Program-made: the position numbers and the translations under genes | Shown: in pieces, positions 50,082-59,500 of the stretch | How positions within the stretch are numbered: the first letter of the stretch is position 1 | Layout of the letters: each line of letters begins with the position of its first letter | The notes under the pieces: generated by a model | The model's database searches: none | The model's input: only the letters and a program-made list of their open reading frames with translations | Told to the model about the DNA's origin: nothing | Assembly: GCA_937898415.1 (NCBI GenBank) | Contig: CALDLA010000171.1 | Location: 122,662 to 186,661 of the forward strand | Direction: 5' to 3' | DNA from: an uncultured Prevotellaceae bacterium | GTDB lineage: Bacteria; Bacteroidota; Bacteroidia; Bacteroidales; Bacteroidaceae | Length of the DNA stretch: 64,000 nucleotides

Positions 50082-50251
50082 ATGGAAGTTATATCAATTG
50101 AGCGCAGTACCTACGAGGTAATCGGCTTGCCGCTTCGCTCGTCGAAGAACTGCTGACGAGCTTCAACAGTTTCGTCACAAAGATGAAGGAGATGGCCAGT
50201 AGAGGAAATGATAAAGGGTTGGACGACTGGCTTGATTCATATTGTGGCTGA
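50082..50251 (+). pseudogene. Small helix-turn-helix-associated gene, frameshifted
   Basis: Starts MEVISIERSTYEVIG, the usual opening of a small DNA-binding protein family found in tandem pairs in Bacteroidota mobile regions, but the frame stops after 24 residues. The rest is coding in the next frame (SLVEELLTSFNSFVTKMKEM, then ASRGNDKGLDDWLDSYCG, stop at 50249). Restoring one T in GGCTTGCC (to GGCTTTGCC, as in copy 1 of the two-hairpin element) would rejoin the frames. The C-terminal helix-turn-helix of the family is also missing. Confidence 0.6.
50122..50151 (+). repeat. Two-hairpin element, copy 2
   Basis: CGGC-TT-GCCG then CTTCG-CTCGT-CGAAG, then AACT. Matches 12824-12854 except for one missing T and a G-C to C-G swap on both sides of the second stem. 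Confidence 0.7.
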
Positions 50252-50296
50252 TAGGGATAAGGATAGTAAGATGTGTAACCTCAAAACGATGTGCCT

Positions 50297-50512
50297 ATGA
50301 ACGAACTGATAATGCCTCATAACGTTGGTGTGAAGAATGCATTGGAGAACATGAAGGAAGTGCTTACCCTATACAAGAAGGTGATAGGCAATTATCGTCC
50401 GTTGCTTGGTGGTGAACGCTACCTGACAGACAGAGAGGTGGCGCAGATTCTGAAGGTCAGTAGACGAACGCTACAGGAATACCGAAATGATGGCGTACTA
50501 CCTTATATTTAG
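50297..50512 (+). pseudogene. Truncated excisionase-type helix-turn-helix protein
   Basis: 71 residues from the ATG at 50297 (MNELIMPHNVGVKNALENMK). Residues about 45-70 form a MerR/excisionase-type motif (YLTDREVAQILKVSRRTLQE), then YRNDGVLPYI and stop. Family members normally continue with a second half such as QxGGKxLYR, so this copy is cut short by a premature TAG. It follows the other small DNA-binding pseudogene by 45 bases, as in intact mobile-element pairs. Upstream in-frame start at 50291 is also possible. Confidence 0.6.
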
Positions 50513-50591
50513 GTTCTTCTACAATTGAGTTGAAGATTTTGTCAACATTTCAGATAGGATTATTAATCAACATGCCAAGACCCTCAAAAAA

Positions 50592-50670
50592 TTGACTCGA
50601 GTCAATCGATGAAATGACTCGAGTCAACCGATTAAATGACTCGAGTCAAATGATTTAATGACTCTAGTCA
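50592..50670. repeat. 22-base array of TGACTCGAGTCA palindromes
   Basis: Units start at 50594, 50616, 50638 and 50660; the first three are GACTCGAGTC, the last GACTCTAGTC. Dyad centres 50598.5, 50620.5, 50642.5, 50664.5, exactly 22 apart. Preceded by CCCTCAAAAAATT, like the array at 45436. Spacers differ (ATCGATGAAAT, ACCGATTAAAT, AATGATTTAAT). Confidence 0.93.
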
Positions 50671-50814
50671 CGCTGCTATCGAATCGTTTCATTTGTCATG
50701 AAAAAATAATGCTGATTCTGTAGACGCTTTTGTTATTGTCATACGGAACCGATAGACACAAGCGAAAAAACCATGCTGTTTTAGTTGACACCATTTAAAC
50801 TACAGCCCGTTTGA

Positions 50815-50879
50815 TTTTGTGTAAAGGCGAGGATATTTTGCGTATAGGCGCAAGGTGTTTTGCGTATAGGCAAAAAAAG
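50815..50879 (+). repeat. Three tandem 21/22-base units TTTTGYGTAWAGGC
   Basis: Units begin at 50815, 50836 and 50858: TTTTGTGTAAAGGCGAGGAT, TTTTGCGTATAGGCGCAAGG, TTTTGCGTATAGGCAAAAAA. Confidence 0.85.
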
Positions 50880-50981
50880 AGTTACCTATGTCCTTTCACT
50901 CGGCAACATAGGCTGACTGTCGCAAGAAGTCTTTTGCAGAGCAGCCTGGTGACGAGTTAAAAAGTTCCCCCCCAAATAATT

Positions 50982-51073
50982 GGCTCTAAGGGATCGATAA
51001 AGTGGCTTAATTGTTATGACGGCATAAAAAAGATTAAAAACTTTTGTCCTTCGCTCGACTTTTCGTAATTTTG
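50982..51073 (+). promoter_or_regulatory. Promoter segment of the GH28 gene
   Basis: TTTG at 51043-51046, exactly 19 bases, TAATTTTG at 51066-51073, 28 bases before the ATG. The whole 92-base segment is duplicated at 45504-45595. It begins with one half-palindrome GGCTCTAAG, equal to the fourth unit of the array there. Confidence 0.88.
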
Positions 51074-51101
51074 CCGTCAAATACGAAAAACTGACTATAT
51101 C

Positions 51102-52538
51102 ATGAAACAAATCGTACTCCTGCTGCTCTGCGCAGTATTCGCCGTCGGCATTCAGGCCGCCGACTACAAACAGTATTATACTGACCTGCCTACGCCTGTC
51201 AAGGCGGTGGAACCTTTCACGATTCCCAATAACGCTGTCAGCCTTGCGGACTTTGGCGGTGTGCCTGATGGCGTGACGCTGAACACCGAGGCGTTCAGCA
51301 AGGCTATCGCGGAACTGTCGAGGCAGGGTGGGGGATGCCTTGTCGTGCCACAGGGCGTGTGGCTGACAGGTCCCATAGAACTGAAGAGCAACATTGAGTT
51401 GCAGATAGACCGTAACGCCATTATCTGCTTCTCGCCTGACAAGCGCCTCTATCTGTCGGCCGACAGTAAGGCGAAGCGCGTCAATCCATGTATCAGCGCG
51501 ACGAAGTGTCGTAACATTGCCATCACCGGTGAGGGCGTCGTCGACGGCAATGGCCAGCAGTGGCGTCCTGTGAAGCGTGGTAAGATGAGCGACGTGGAGT
51601 GGAAACAGTATGTCGACATGGGCGGACTGGTGACTGAGAAGGGTGACCTGTGGTATCCGTGGCAGATGAAGAACGGCTATCCGGACATTGCCAGCGATGC
51701 GAAGAAGCAGGAGGGTATGCGCAACGACCTGGTGCGGTTTGAGCAGTGTGAGAACATTCTGTTGCAGGGCGTGACATTCCAGAACTCACCGCGTTTCCAT
51801 GTGCATCCCTGTTACTCGCGCAATATCATCATCGACGGCATCACCGTGCGCTGTCCGTGGAACGTGCAGAACGGTGATGGCATTGACCTGAGCGACTGCC
51901 ATCAGGCGCTCATCGTGCGCTCGACGGTTGACGTCGGCGACGACGGCCTCTGCATGAAGAGTGGTTCGCAGAAGAAAGGCTGGGACGTGTGGGGCTGTCA
52001 GGACATCGTGATACAGGACAACACCGTGTTTCATGCCCACGGCGGCTTCGTGCTGGGCAGTGAGACGGTGGGCGGCATCCGTGACATGGTGGTGCGCCGT
52101 AACCGCTTCCTCGGTACCGACGTGGGTCTGCGCTTCAAGAGCGGCGTGGGGCGTGGCGGACGGACGGAACGTATGTTCATCAGCGACATCGTGATGGCCG
52201 ACATCAAGGATGAGGCCATCAGTTTCCAGTGCGACTACGTGAACCGTGCTGCCGGCGACGACGGCAAAGATCCCGTCATCACCGACGAGATGCGCCGATT
52301 GATGCCGCAGTTCCAGGACATACATATTAAGAATGTGGTCTGCCGGGGCTGTCAAACAGGCATTCAGGCTAATGGTATCAAGGGGTTGGACTGCGTGAAA
52401 GACATTGACATCAGTGACTGCTCCATCGGCTACAACAAGACGGCACAAAATGTAGATGAGACTACGGCCAAACTGCGCCTGCAGCGCGTCGTACTGACTT
52501 TGCTCAAGGAAACTTCTCGGTCTCAGGATAAAAAATAA
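51102..52538 (+). CDS. GH28 polygalacturonase-type hydrolase, secreted
   Basis: 478 residues with signal peptide (MKQIVLLLLCAVFAVGIQA). Right-handed beta-helix with the family 28 motifs: NGDGIDLSDC (NxDG, first Asp), VGDDGLCMKSG (the Asp pair), VFHAHGGFVLGSE (in place of GHG) and LRFKSG (RxK-like). It hydrolyses alpha-1,4-linked galacturonic acid in pectin or rhamnogalacturonan; the AHGG variation and Bacteroidota origin favour a side-chain or exo-type enzyme, which is inference. Its promoter is a near-copy of an orphan promoter 5.5 kb upstream. Other pectin genes are not in the window. Confidence 0.9.
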   Translation: MKQIVLLLLCAVFAVGIQAADYKQYYTDLPTPVKAVEPFTIPNNAVSLADFGGVPDGVTLNTEAFSKAIAELSRQGGGCLVVPQGVWLTGPIELKSNIELQIDRNAIICFSPDKRLYLSADSKAKRVNPCISATKCRNIAITGEGVVDGNGQQWRPVKRGKMSDVEWKQYVDMGGLVTEKGDLWYPWQMKNGYPDIASDAKKQEGMRNDLVRFEQCENILLQGVTFQNSPRFHVHPCYSRNIIIDGITVRCPWNVQNGDGIDLSDCHQALIVRSTVDVGDDGLCMKSGSQKKGWDVWGCQDIVIQDNTVFHAHGGFVLGSETVGGIRDMVVRRNRFLGTDVGLRFKSGVGRGGRTERMFISDIVMADIKDEAISFQCDYVNRAAGDDGKDPVITDEMRRLMPQFQDIHIKNVVCRGCQTGIQANGIKGLDCVKDIDISDCSIGYNKTAQNVDETTAKLRLQRVVLTLLKETSRSQDKK

Positions 52539-52548
52539 AGGATTTTAT

Positions 52549-52579
52549 TTTGTTTTGCTCTCAACTTTTCGTACCTTTG
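52549..52579 (+). promoter_or_regulatory. Promoter of thrS
   Basis: TTTG at 52549-52552, exactly 19 bases, TACCTTTG at 52572-52579; 37 bases before the ATG. Confidence 0.9.
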
Positions 52580-52615
52580 CACCCCGAATTTTAACTTCAA
52601 ACATATATTGTAGAT

Positions 52616-54562
52616 ATGGAAATCAAAATTACCTTCCCCGACGGGTCTGTTCGCTCGTATGAACAGGGCGTCACGGGATTCCAGATTGCCGAGAGCATCT
52701 CGCCGGCTCTGGCACGCAGTGTAGTGAGCTGTGGCGTAAACGGTGAGACCGTAGAGCTGAACCGTCCCATCATGGAGGACGCTACCATCGCGCTCTACAA
52801 GTTCGATGACGAAGAAGGTAAGCACACCTTCTGGCACACCTCTGCCCATCTGCTGGCCGAGGCGCTGCAGGAGTTGTATCCTGGCATCCAGTTCGGTTTC
52901 GGACCTGCCGTCGAGAACGGATTCTTCTACGACGTGCTGCTGCCCGACGGACAGATGATCAAGGAGAGCGACTTCCCCACCATCGAGGCTAAGATGAAGG
53001 AACTGGCCGGCAAGAAGGAGCCTGTGGTTCGCAAGGAAGTGGCTAAGGCCGACGCGCTGAAGGAGTTCGCCGCCGACGGTCAGACCTACAAGTGCGAGCA
53101 CATTGAGCAGGACCTCGAGGACGGCAGTATCACCACTTATACACAAGGCAACTTCACTGACCTCTGCCGCGGTCCGCACCTGGTGGACACGGGCGAGATC
53201 AAGGCCGTGAAGCTGACCAGCGTGGCCGGCGCCTTCTGGCGTGGCGACGCTACCCGTGAGCAGATGCAGCGTCTCTACGGCATCTCGTTCCCCAAGAAGA
53301 AGATGCTCGACGAGTACCTCGTCATGCTCGAGGAGGCCAAGAAGCGCGACCACCGCAAGATTGGCAAGGAGATGGAGCTCTTCATGTTCTCAGAGAAGGT
53401 GGGCAAGGGCTTGCCCATCTGGTTGCCGAAGGGTACTGACCTGCGCCTCCGTTTGCAGGAACATCTGCGTAAGGTACAGAAGCGCTACGGCTATCAGGAG
53501 GTCATCACCCCGCATATCGGCGGCAAGAGCCTCTACGTCACCTCAGGTCACTACGCCCACTACGGCAAGGACTCCTTCCGTCCCATCACCACTCCGGAGG
53601 AGGGCGAGGAGTATATGCTGAAACCCATGAACTGTCCGCACCACTGCGAGATCTTCGCTTGGAAACCCCGTTCGTATAAGGACCTGCCGCTGCGCATCGC
53701 TGAGTTCGGTACGGTCTATCGCTATGAGCAGAGCGGCGAGCTCCACGGTCTCACGCGCGTACGTTCCTTTACTCAAGACGATGCCCACCTCTTCTGCCGT
53801 CCCGACCAGGTGAAGCAGGAGTTCCTCAACGTGATGGACATCATCGGCGTGGTGCTGACGGCCTTCGGCTTCAACTTTGAGGCACAGATCTCGCTCCGCG
53901 ACCCTAACGACCACGACAAGTATGTAGGTACTGACGAGGACTGGGCACTGGCTGAAAAGGCCATCCAGGAGGCTTGTCAGGAGAAGGGTCTGCCCGCCAA
54001 GGTGGAATACGGCGAGGCTGCCTTCTACGGTCCGAAACTTGACTTCATGATTAAGGACGCCATCGGCCGCCGCTGGCAGTTGGGTACCATCCAGGTGGAC
54101 TACAACCTGCCGAAGCGCTTCCAGTTGGAATATACCGACGAGGACAACCAGAAGAAGACGCCCGTGATGATTCACCGCGCTCCCTTCGGCTCGCTCGAGC
54201 GCTTCTGTGCCGTGCTCATCGAGCACACCAGCGGTCACTTCCCCCTCTGGCTCACACCCGAGCAGGTGGCTATCCTGCCGCTGTCTGAGAAGTACAACGA
54301 CTATGCCCAGGAGGTCTGCCGTCAGTTCTCGCAGGGCGGCGTCCGTGCTACCATCGACCTGCGCAATGAGAAGCTGGGCCGCAAGATTCGCGACAACGAG
54401 CTGAAGCGTATTCCCTATATGGTCATCGTCGGCGAGAAGGAAGCTGCCGACAAGACTGTTGCCGTGCGTCCCCAGGGCGGTGGCGAGCAGAGTGTCATGA
54501 CTATCCAGCAGTTCATCGACGAGGTGAATGGCAAGGTGGCCGAAATGACTAAAAACTTTTGA
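52616..54562 (+). CDS. thrS: Threonyl-tRNA synthetase
   Basis: 648-residue class II synthetase. Domain order is standard: TGS domain (MEIKITFPDGSVRSYEQGVT), editing domain with FWHTSAHLLAEAL (HxxxH zinc-type motif), catalytic core with MLKPMNCPHHCEIF (Cys zinc ligand), FGTVYRYEQSGELHGLTRVR (motif 2), PVMIHRAPFGSLERF (motif 3 area), and anticodon-binding domain ending with LKRIPYMVIVGEKEA. It charges tRNA-Thr and removes mischarged Ser. Driven by a perfect promoter; infC does not follow it, unlike the order common in the phylum. Confidence 0.97.
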   Translation: MEIKITFPDGSVRSYEQGVTGFQIAESISPALARSVVSCGVNGETVELNRPIMEDATIALYKFDDEEGKHTFWHTSAHLLAEALQELYPGIQFGFGPAVENGFFYDVLLPDGQMIKESDFPTIEAKMKELAGKKEPVVRKEVAKADALKEFAADGQTYKCEHIEQDLEDGSITTYTQGNFTDLCRGPHLVDTGEIKAVKLTSVAGAFWRGDATREQMQRLYGISFPKKKMLDEYLVMLEEAKKRDHRKIGKEMELFMFSEKVGKGLPIWLPKGTDLRLRLQEHLRKVQKRYGYQEVITPHIGGKSLYVTSGHYAHYGKDSFRPITTPEEGEEYMLKPMNCPHHCEIFAWKPRSYKDLPLRIAEFGTVYRYEQSGELHGLTRVRSFTQDDAHLFCRPDQVKQEFLNVMDIIGVVLTAFGFNFEAQISLRDPNDHDKYVGTDEDWALAEKAIQEACQEKGLPAKVEYGEAAFYGPKLDFMIKDAIGRRWQLGTIQVDYNLPKRFQLEYTDEDNQKKTPVMIHRAPFGSLERFCAVLIEHTSGHFPLWLTPEQVAILPLSEKYNDYAQEVCRQFSQGGVRATIDLRNEKLGRKIRDNELKRIPYMVIVGEKEAADKTVAVRPQGGGEQSVMTIQQFIDEVNGKVAEMTKNF

Positions 54563-54567
54563 TAGCG

Positions 54568-54610
54568 TTAAGAATTAAGAGTTAAGAATTAAGAGTTAAG
54601 AATTAAGAAT
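54568..54610 (+). repeat. AAGAATT/AAGAGTT tandem repeat fused to a start codon
   Basis: Alternating TTAAGAATTAAGAGTTAAGA units fill the whole gap between thrS and the GH27 gene; the last unit, TTAAGAATG, contains the ATG of that gene. Confidence 0.85.
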
Positions 54611-56348
54611 GAAACGTCTATTCACGATAATGGCAGTAGCTTTTACGGCTACTGCCATTAGTGCTCAGGAAAATCTGGGTCCGACGATGGGTTGGAGCTC
54701 GTGGAATACCTTTGGTGTGAACATCAACGAGACGCTGATTAAGCAGACCGCCAACGCGATGGTGACGAAGAAACTGAAGGACGTGGGCTACGACCATGTC
54801 AACATCGACGACGGCTACTTCGGCGGTCGCGATAAGACGACGGGCCAGTTGCTCATCCATCCCACGCGATTTCCGAACGGGCTGAAGGGCGTTGTCGACT
54901 TCATCCACTCAAAAGGCCTGAAGGCTGGCATCTACAGCGACGCGGGCCGTAACACCTGTGGCAGTATGTTCAATGGCGATGTCATCGGCAAGGGTGTAGG
55001 ACTCTATGAACACGACCAGCAGGATGCCGACTACTTCTTCAAGGAGCTGGGCTTCGACTTCATCAAGGTCGACTTCTGTGGCGGTTCCTATTATCATAAC
55101 GAGGACCACCTCGTGCTCGACGAAAAGCAGCGCTACACCGCCATTGCCAAGGCCATCAAGAACACCGGCCGTACGGATGTCCGTATGAATGCCTGCCGCT
55201 GGGACTATCCCGGTACGTGGATTGACGAGGCCGCCTTCTCGTGGCGTACTACCGGCGACATCAACGCCAGTTGGGGCTCTATCAGGGATATTCTGGCTCA
55301 AAACCTCTATCTGAGTGCCTATTGCAGTAAGGGTCACTACAACGATATGGACATGTTGGAGGTAGGCCGTAACATTGGTACTGAGGAGGACAAGACCCAC
55401 TTCGGCATGTGGTGCATCATGAACTCGCCGTTGCTCATCGGCTGTGATGTGCGCAGCATCAACAGTACCGCCCTTAACCTGCTGAAAAACACGGAGTTGA
55501 TAGCCCTCAACCAGGATACCCTCTATCAGCAGGCCTACGTGGCTAAGTGGCAGGACAGCTGCTTCGTGATGGTGAAGGACATTGAGCATTTGAACGGCAA
55601 CCGCCGTGCCTTTGCCGTCTATAACCCCACCGACAAGGCTGTCAAGACCACTGTCAAGTTCAGCGACATTGACCTGGCAGGCGAGGTCAAGCTGCGCGAC
55701 CTGTTCCAGAAGAAGGACCTCGGCACCTTTACCGACAGCTATGAGGTCAGTTTGCCCAAGCACGCCACCCGTATCTACGTTGCCGAGGCTGAGACCCGCC
55801 TGGAGCGTGTCCGCTACGAGGCCGAGGCGGGCTATAACAGCGTCTATCAGGAACTCAAGAACAACCAGAGCGAGAAGACCGGCTCCTACGAAGCCGACGG
55901 CAACTGCTCCGGCGGTTACAAGGCCGGCTGGCTCGGCGCCCGTGAGCAGAACGACCTGCAGTGGCGCAACGTCTACAGCCGCGACGGAGGCGAATACAAT
56001 CTGACCATCGGCTATCTCAGTGCCGAGAGCCGCAACATCGCCGTCAGCGTCAATGGCAAGAAGATAAAGAACCTCAGCTGCAACTCCGGCGGTTGGAACA
56101 AGGTAGGTCGCAAGACCCTCACTATCGAGTTGTTGCCTGGTCAGAACACCATCCGCCTCTCTAACGCCTCTAGCTGGATGCCCAACATCGACTACATCGA
56201 TGTGGAGTCCACTGCCCCTGCTGCCGTTTCCGCTCCCGCCGCTGATTCCCGCACTTCCGGCGTAGCTTACGACCTCCAGGGCCGTCCCGTCACCGCTGCC
56301 GCTCCCCGTGGTGTCGTCATCACCAGTGGCCGCAAAGTGCTGCGTTGA
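54609..56348 (+). CDS. GH27 alpha-galactosidase with carbohydrate-binding module
   Basis: 579 residues; signal peptide MKRLFTIMAVAFTATAISAQ. The GH27 barrel carries GWSSWNTFGVNI, NIDDGYFGGRDKTTG, nucleophile Asp in DFIKVDFCGG, acid/base Asp in SWRTTGDINASW and the DMDMLEVG segment. Residues about 400-545 look like a CBM35/CBM6-type sugar-binding beta-sandwich (RYEAEAGYNSVYQELKNNQS, WLGAREQNDLQWRNVYSRDG). It ends with the Prevotella-type tail YDLQGRPVTAAAPRGVVITS. It would remove terminal alpha-galactose outside the cell, and complements the GH36 enzyme at the other end of the window. Start codon lies in a tandem repeat. Confidence 0.92.
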   Translation: MKRLFTIMAVAFTATAISAQENLGPTMGWSSWNTFGVNINETLIKQTANAMVTKKLKDVGYDHVNIDDGYFGGRDKTTGQLLIHPTRFPNGLKGVVDFIHSKGLKAGIYSDAGRNTCGSMFNGDVIGKGVGLYEHDQQDADYFFKELGFDFIKVDFCGGSYYHNEDHLVLDEKQRYTAIAKAIKNTGRTDVRMNACRWDYPGTWIDEAAFSWRTTGDINASWGSIRDILAQNLYLSAYCSKGHYNDMDMLEVGRNIGTEEDKTHFGMWCIMNSPLLIGCDVRSINSTALNLLKNTELIALNQDTLYQQAYVAKWQDSCFVMVKDIEHLNGNRRAFAVYNPTDKAVKTTVKFSDIDLAGEVKLRDLFQKKDLGTFTDSYEVSLPKHATRIYVAEAETRLERVRYEAEAGYNSVYQELKNNQSEKTGSYEADGNCSGGYKAGWLGAREQNDLQWRNVYSRDGGEYNLTIGYLSAESRNIAVSVNGKKIKNLSCNSGGWNKVGRKTLTIELLPGQNTIRLSNASSWMPNIDYIDVESTAPAAVSAPAADSRTSGVAYDLQGRPVTAAAPRGVVITSGRKVLR

Positions 56349-56374
56349 TAACCGTTGGTTGTTAATAAACTCAA

Positions 56375-56413
56375 ACAAACCGCAAAAGTTCTGAAATAAC
56401 CTTTGCGGTTTGT
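56375..56413 (+). terminator. Hairpin after the GH27 gene
   Basis: ACAAACCGCAAAAG (56375-56388) pairs with CTTTGCGGTTTGT (56401-56413). No T-run follows. Confidence 0.65.
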
Positions 56414-56434
56414 CCTATCAACTATAATAATTGC

Positions 56435-56442
56435 TATCTTTG
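56435..56442 (+). promoter_or_regulatory. -7 box upstream of the 1319-residue protein
   Basis: TATCTTTG. The leader to the ATG at 56596 is about 150 bases. Inside it, one frame reads NESYTIEGDTIMIHVLATSG and stops at 56549, possibly the relic of a small gene. Confidence 0.6.
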
Positions 56443-56595
56443 CACCATCTATTCTATTAACGAATCCTATACCATCGAGGGCGACACGATAATGATACAC
56501 GTGCTTGCCACGAGTGGAATATGCATGAGGACGATTGGCGGGAAATAAGATACATTTTTTATAATTATAATATTAACTAACAAAACATTAAGTGT

Positions 56596-59500
56596 ATGAG
56601 AAAACTAAAACTTCTATTGGCGGCTTGCGCTGCAATGGTTAGTTTGGGTGCAAGCGCCCAGCTGACCGATGGTACTGTGTACTGGATTCAAGATGCCAGT
56701 ACTGGAGAATTTATTAGTCAAGGTGCCGGTTGGGGTACACGAGCCACTGTTCAGGATGTTGGTGGCCTGGGGTTCGAGGCCGTCTATGTATCTGAAGGTG
56801 TATACAAGTTGAAGAACATCATGTGGAATAAGGTGAACAATGCAGACCTGGGACTGCGTGTTACTGACGGCTACTGCGATCAACCTGCTTCCGATGTTAC
56901 ACTTACTGCTTCTGGCGATGGCTACCATGTTGGAATGGCAGATGGAAACTATCTTTGTAACAATCAGGAAGAAAACAGCTACGGTGTTAAGGATCTTGGT
57001 CTCTCTGAAAATTCATCAGACGCCACGGTATGGAAGTTCCTTACCAAAACAGAATATGATGCTGCAATTCAGGCATACAAGGACAAAAAAGCTGCGTCTT
57101 TCGCCACATCGTTGGGATTAACCGCTACTTCGGTTTCTGACCTTGAAGCCATCCTTGCAGAAAACTACATCACTAAAGATTACACAAGCAGTATAACCAA
57201 TGCCGCACTAAATAGCGGAAATACTGATGGATGGACTGCTATAAAGCCTAACGAAAGAGCTCAGGCTTTTGCCTCGGAAAATGGCACAATGGCGGAAGCA
57301 TGGAATGGATGTGTTGTAGCAACTCAGACGGTGAGCGGTTTGCCTACAGGTCTCTACAAAGTTACTTTTGTTGGTACTTTCCGCCCCAAAGGAAATACTG
57401 ACTCTGAAAAACTGACTTCAGAACAGACAAGTAGTCCCGCCTATGTTTTTGCCAATGATGCGAAGGAAGAGTTTATCCACTGGATAGACGTTCCTGCTAA
57501 GGCAAACATTCGTTCTCAAGTCAAAGATAATGCATCTGCATACACTAGCTCATTCTACACTTACGTTACCGATGGTTCTTTGAAACTCGGTGTAAAGCAG
57601 GACACATGGTATAACGGATTAATGTGGTGTCCGTTCGGCTACTTTACACTGACCTATTATTCTGATGTTGTTTCTGATGAGGATGCTACTGCTATTCTTT
57701 CTGATGCAACAACGCTGGAGGGCAAGAAGATGAATGCTGACGTGCTGAGCGCACTGACAAGTGCCAAGAGTACCTTCGACGGTTCTCGCACTATCGCCAA
57801 CTACAATGCTCTCAATACCGCTATGACGAATGCCAATGCTTCTGTCACGGTATACGCCAGCCTGAAGGCAGCGATTGACAAGGTTGAGGATGCTATTAAG
57901 ACTACCAACGTCTATGACGCTGCTCTCTTTGCGAGCATTAAACAAGGCTATGAAGACCAAAGCATTTCAAATGCAGATGCCAGCGATTTGGCTAATGGTG
58001 GTTCGTGGGGTGACGCTCGCTACAAGTCAATCTTTACCAAAGTACTTGCTGCTAACTGGAAGATTGGCGACAAGCTTGCTACTGAAAACGAATCCGGATT
58101 GTATCAGAATGCTTGGTCAACTGAGGGTAATACTGACGGTACGGGTATGACAACCCCGTTCATGGAATACTGGGTAGCTGATGGCGATGCTCTTGCTGCC
58201 AATACCATTTCCAATACCATTACAGGGCTTGATGCTGATGGTACTTATGCTATTTCGTTGTTGGTACGTGTTCGCCAGCAGAACAATCAGACAAAGGCTA
58301 ATGACGACATCACGCTGAGTTTGAATGGTGGCGACGCCATCAATATGGCTGACGGCTCTGTAGCTAATAATAATGCTTTCTTCTACAAGACCATAACGGC
58401 AACAGCTAATGCTGACGCTGAAGGTAAGATCGCTATTGCCATCAACGTGAAAGAAGGTAACCACATCAGCTGGTTGGCTTTCAAGAATGTGTCTTATATG
58501 AATCTTAGCGAAGTCATCGCTGAGTTTAATCAACTAAAGCAGAATGCTACTACTCTGATGAACAACAATGCCGTAGTAACAGGTACTGAGAAAACCAATC
58601 TGAGCAATGCAATTGATGCTTCACCTTCTGGCATGGAAGGTTACTCCAATGCCATCACTGCCCTACAAGATGCAATTGACGCATTCAGTGCTGCTATTCC
58701 TAATTATCAGGCATTTGATGCAGAGAAGACTATTGCTCAGGAGTTGGGTGTAAGCGACATCCCAAGCCCGACAACGGGTGCCGAGGCTCAAGCCGCTGTC
58801 AATCAGCTGAAGGTGAATGAGTATAATTATGTAACAGAGACTTACACATCAGATGTGACTTCGGTTCTTCCCGCTTGGACACTCACTAATATTGCCGGAG
58901 ATACTAAGGGGCAACACTGGAGCGGTGATGGTAATAAGACTTATTTTGACAGGTGGAATGGTGCTGCCATTACAAGTACGGTTTCGGCAACCTATAACCT
59001 ACCCGCAGGTCAATACGCATTCTATGCTGCTGGTCGTGGACAAGCAGAGAAATCTACCGCCAAGCTGACAATGACAATCGGTGAGGAAACCAAGGAGATC
59101 TCTTACGTTATGAAGGGCGACACTGGCTTTGGTATTGACAAGACTGGTAAGGCAAATTTTACAGCTGGCGAGGACACTTATGCTAATGATAATAAAGGTC
59201 GTGGTTGGGAATGGCGTTTCATCACCTTCTTGCTGACCGAAGCTACTGACGTTACGTTCTCCGCTGTAAGTACCGAGAATGGTTCTTGGGCAAGTTTCGC
59301 TGATCTGACACTTGCTACCACTTCCGACAATACAGGTATCATCCAGCAGATGATTGCCAAAGAGGTTAAGAATGCTGAGGATCTTCGTGATAATGCAGCC
59401 AATGTTGGCGATGGTGTGTTCCAGATTCCAAATTCTGCTGTTGTCGCACTGAATGGTGCCATCTCTGTTGCAAATAGCACATCTTCCATTTCTGAGGTTG

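Larger units (their letters stand above)
50516..51101. other. Intergenic region with palindrome array, tandem repeat and GH28 promoter
   Basis: No gene seen. Contents in order: four-unit TGACTCGAGTCA array (50592-50670), a stretch to 50814 without clear features, three tandem TTTTGCGTATAGGC units (50815-50879), a one-unit form of the CTCGAG-type array with its CCCCCCAAATAATT leader (50965-50990), and the promoter segment shared with 45504-45595. Confidence 0.75.

Noticed and set aside
50592..50670. CRISPR array
   Set aside because: The repeat unit is 10-14 bases with 8-12 base A+T-rich spacers that resemble each other; no cas genes are near.
54909..56378. 489-codon open frame on the minus strand
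   Set aside because: Antisense to the GH27 gene; no motif or signal peptide, and it starts in the hairpin after that gene.
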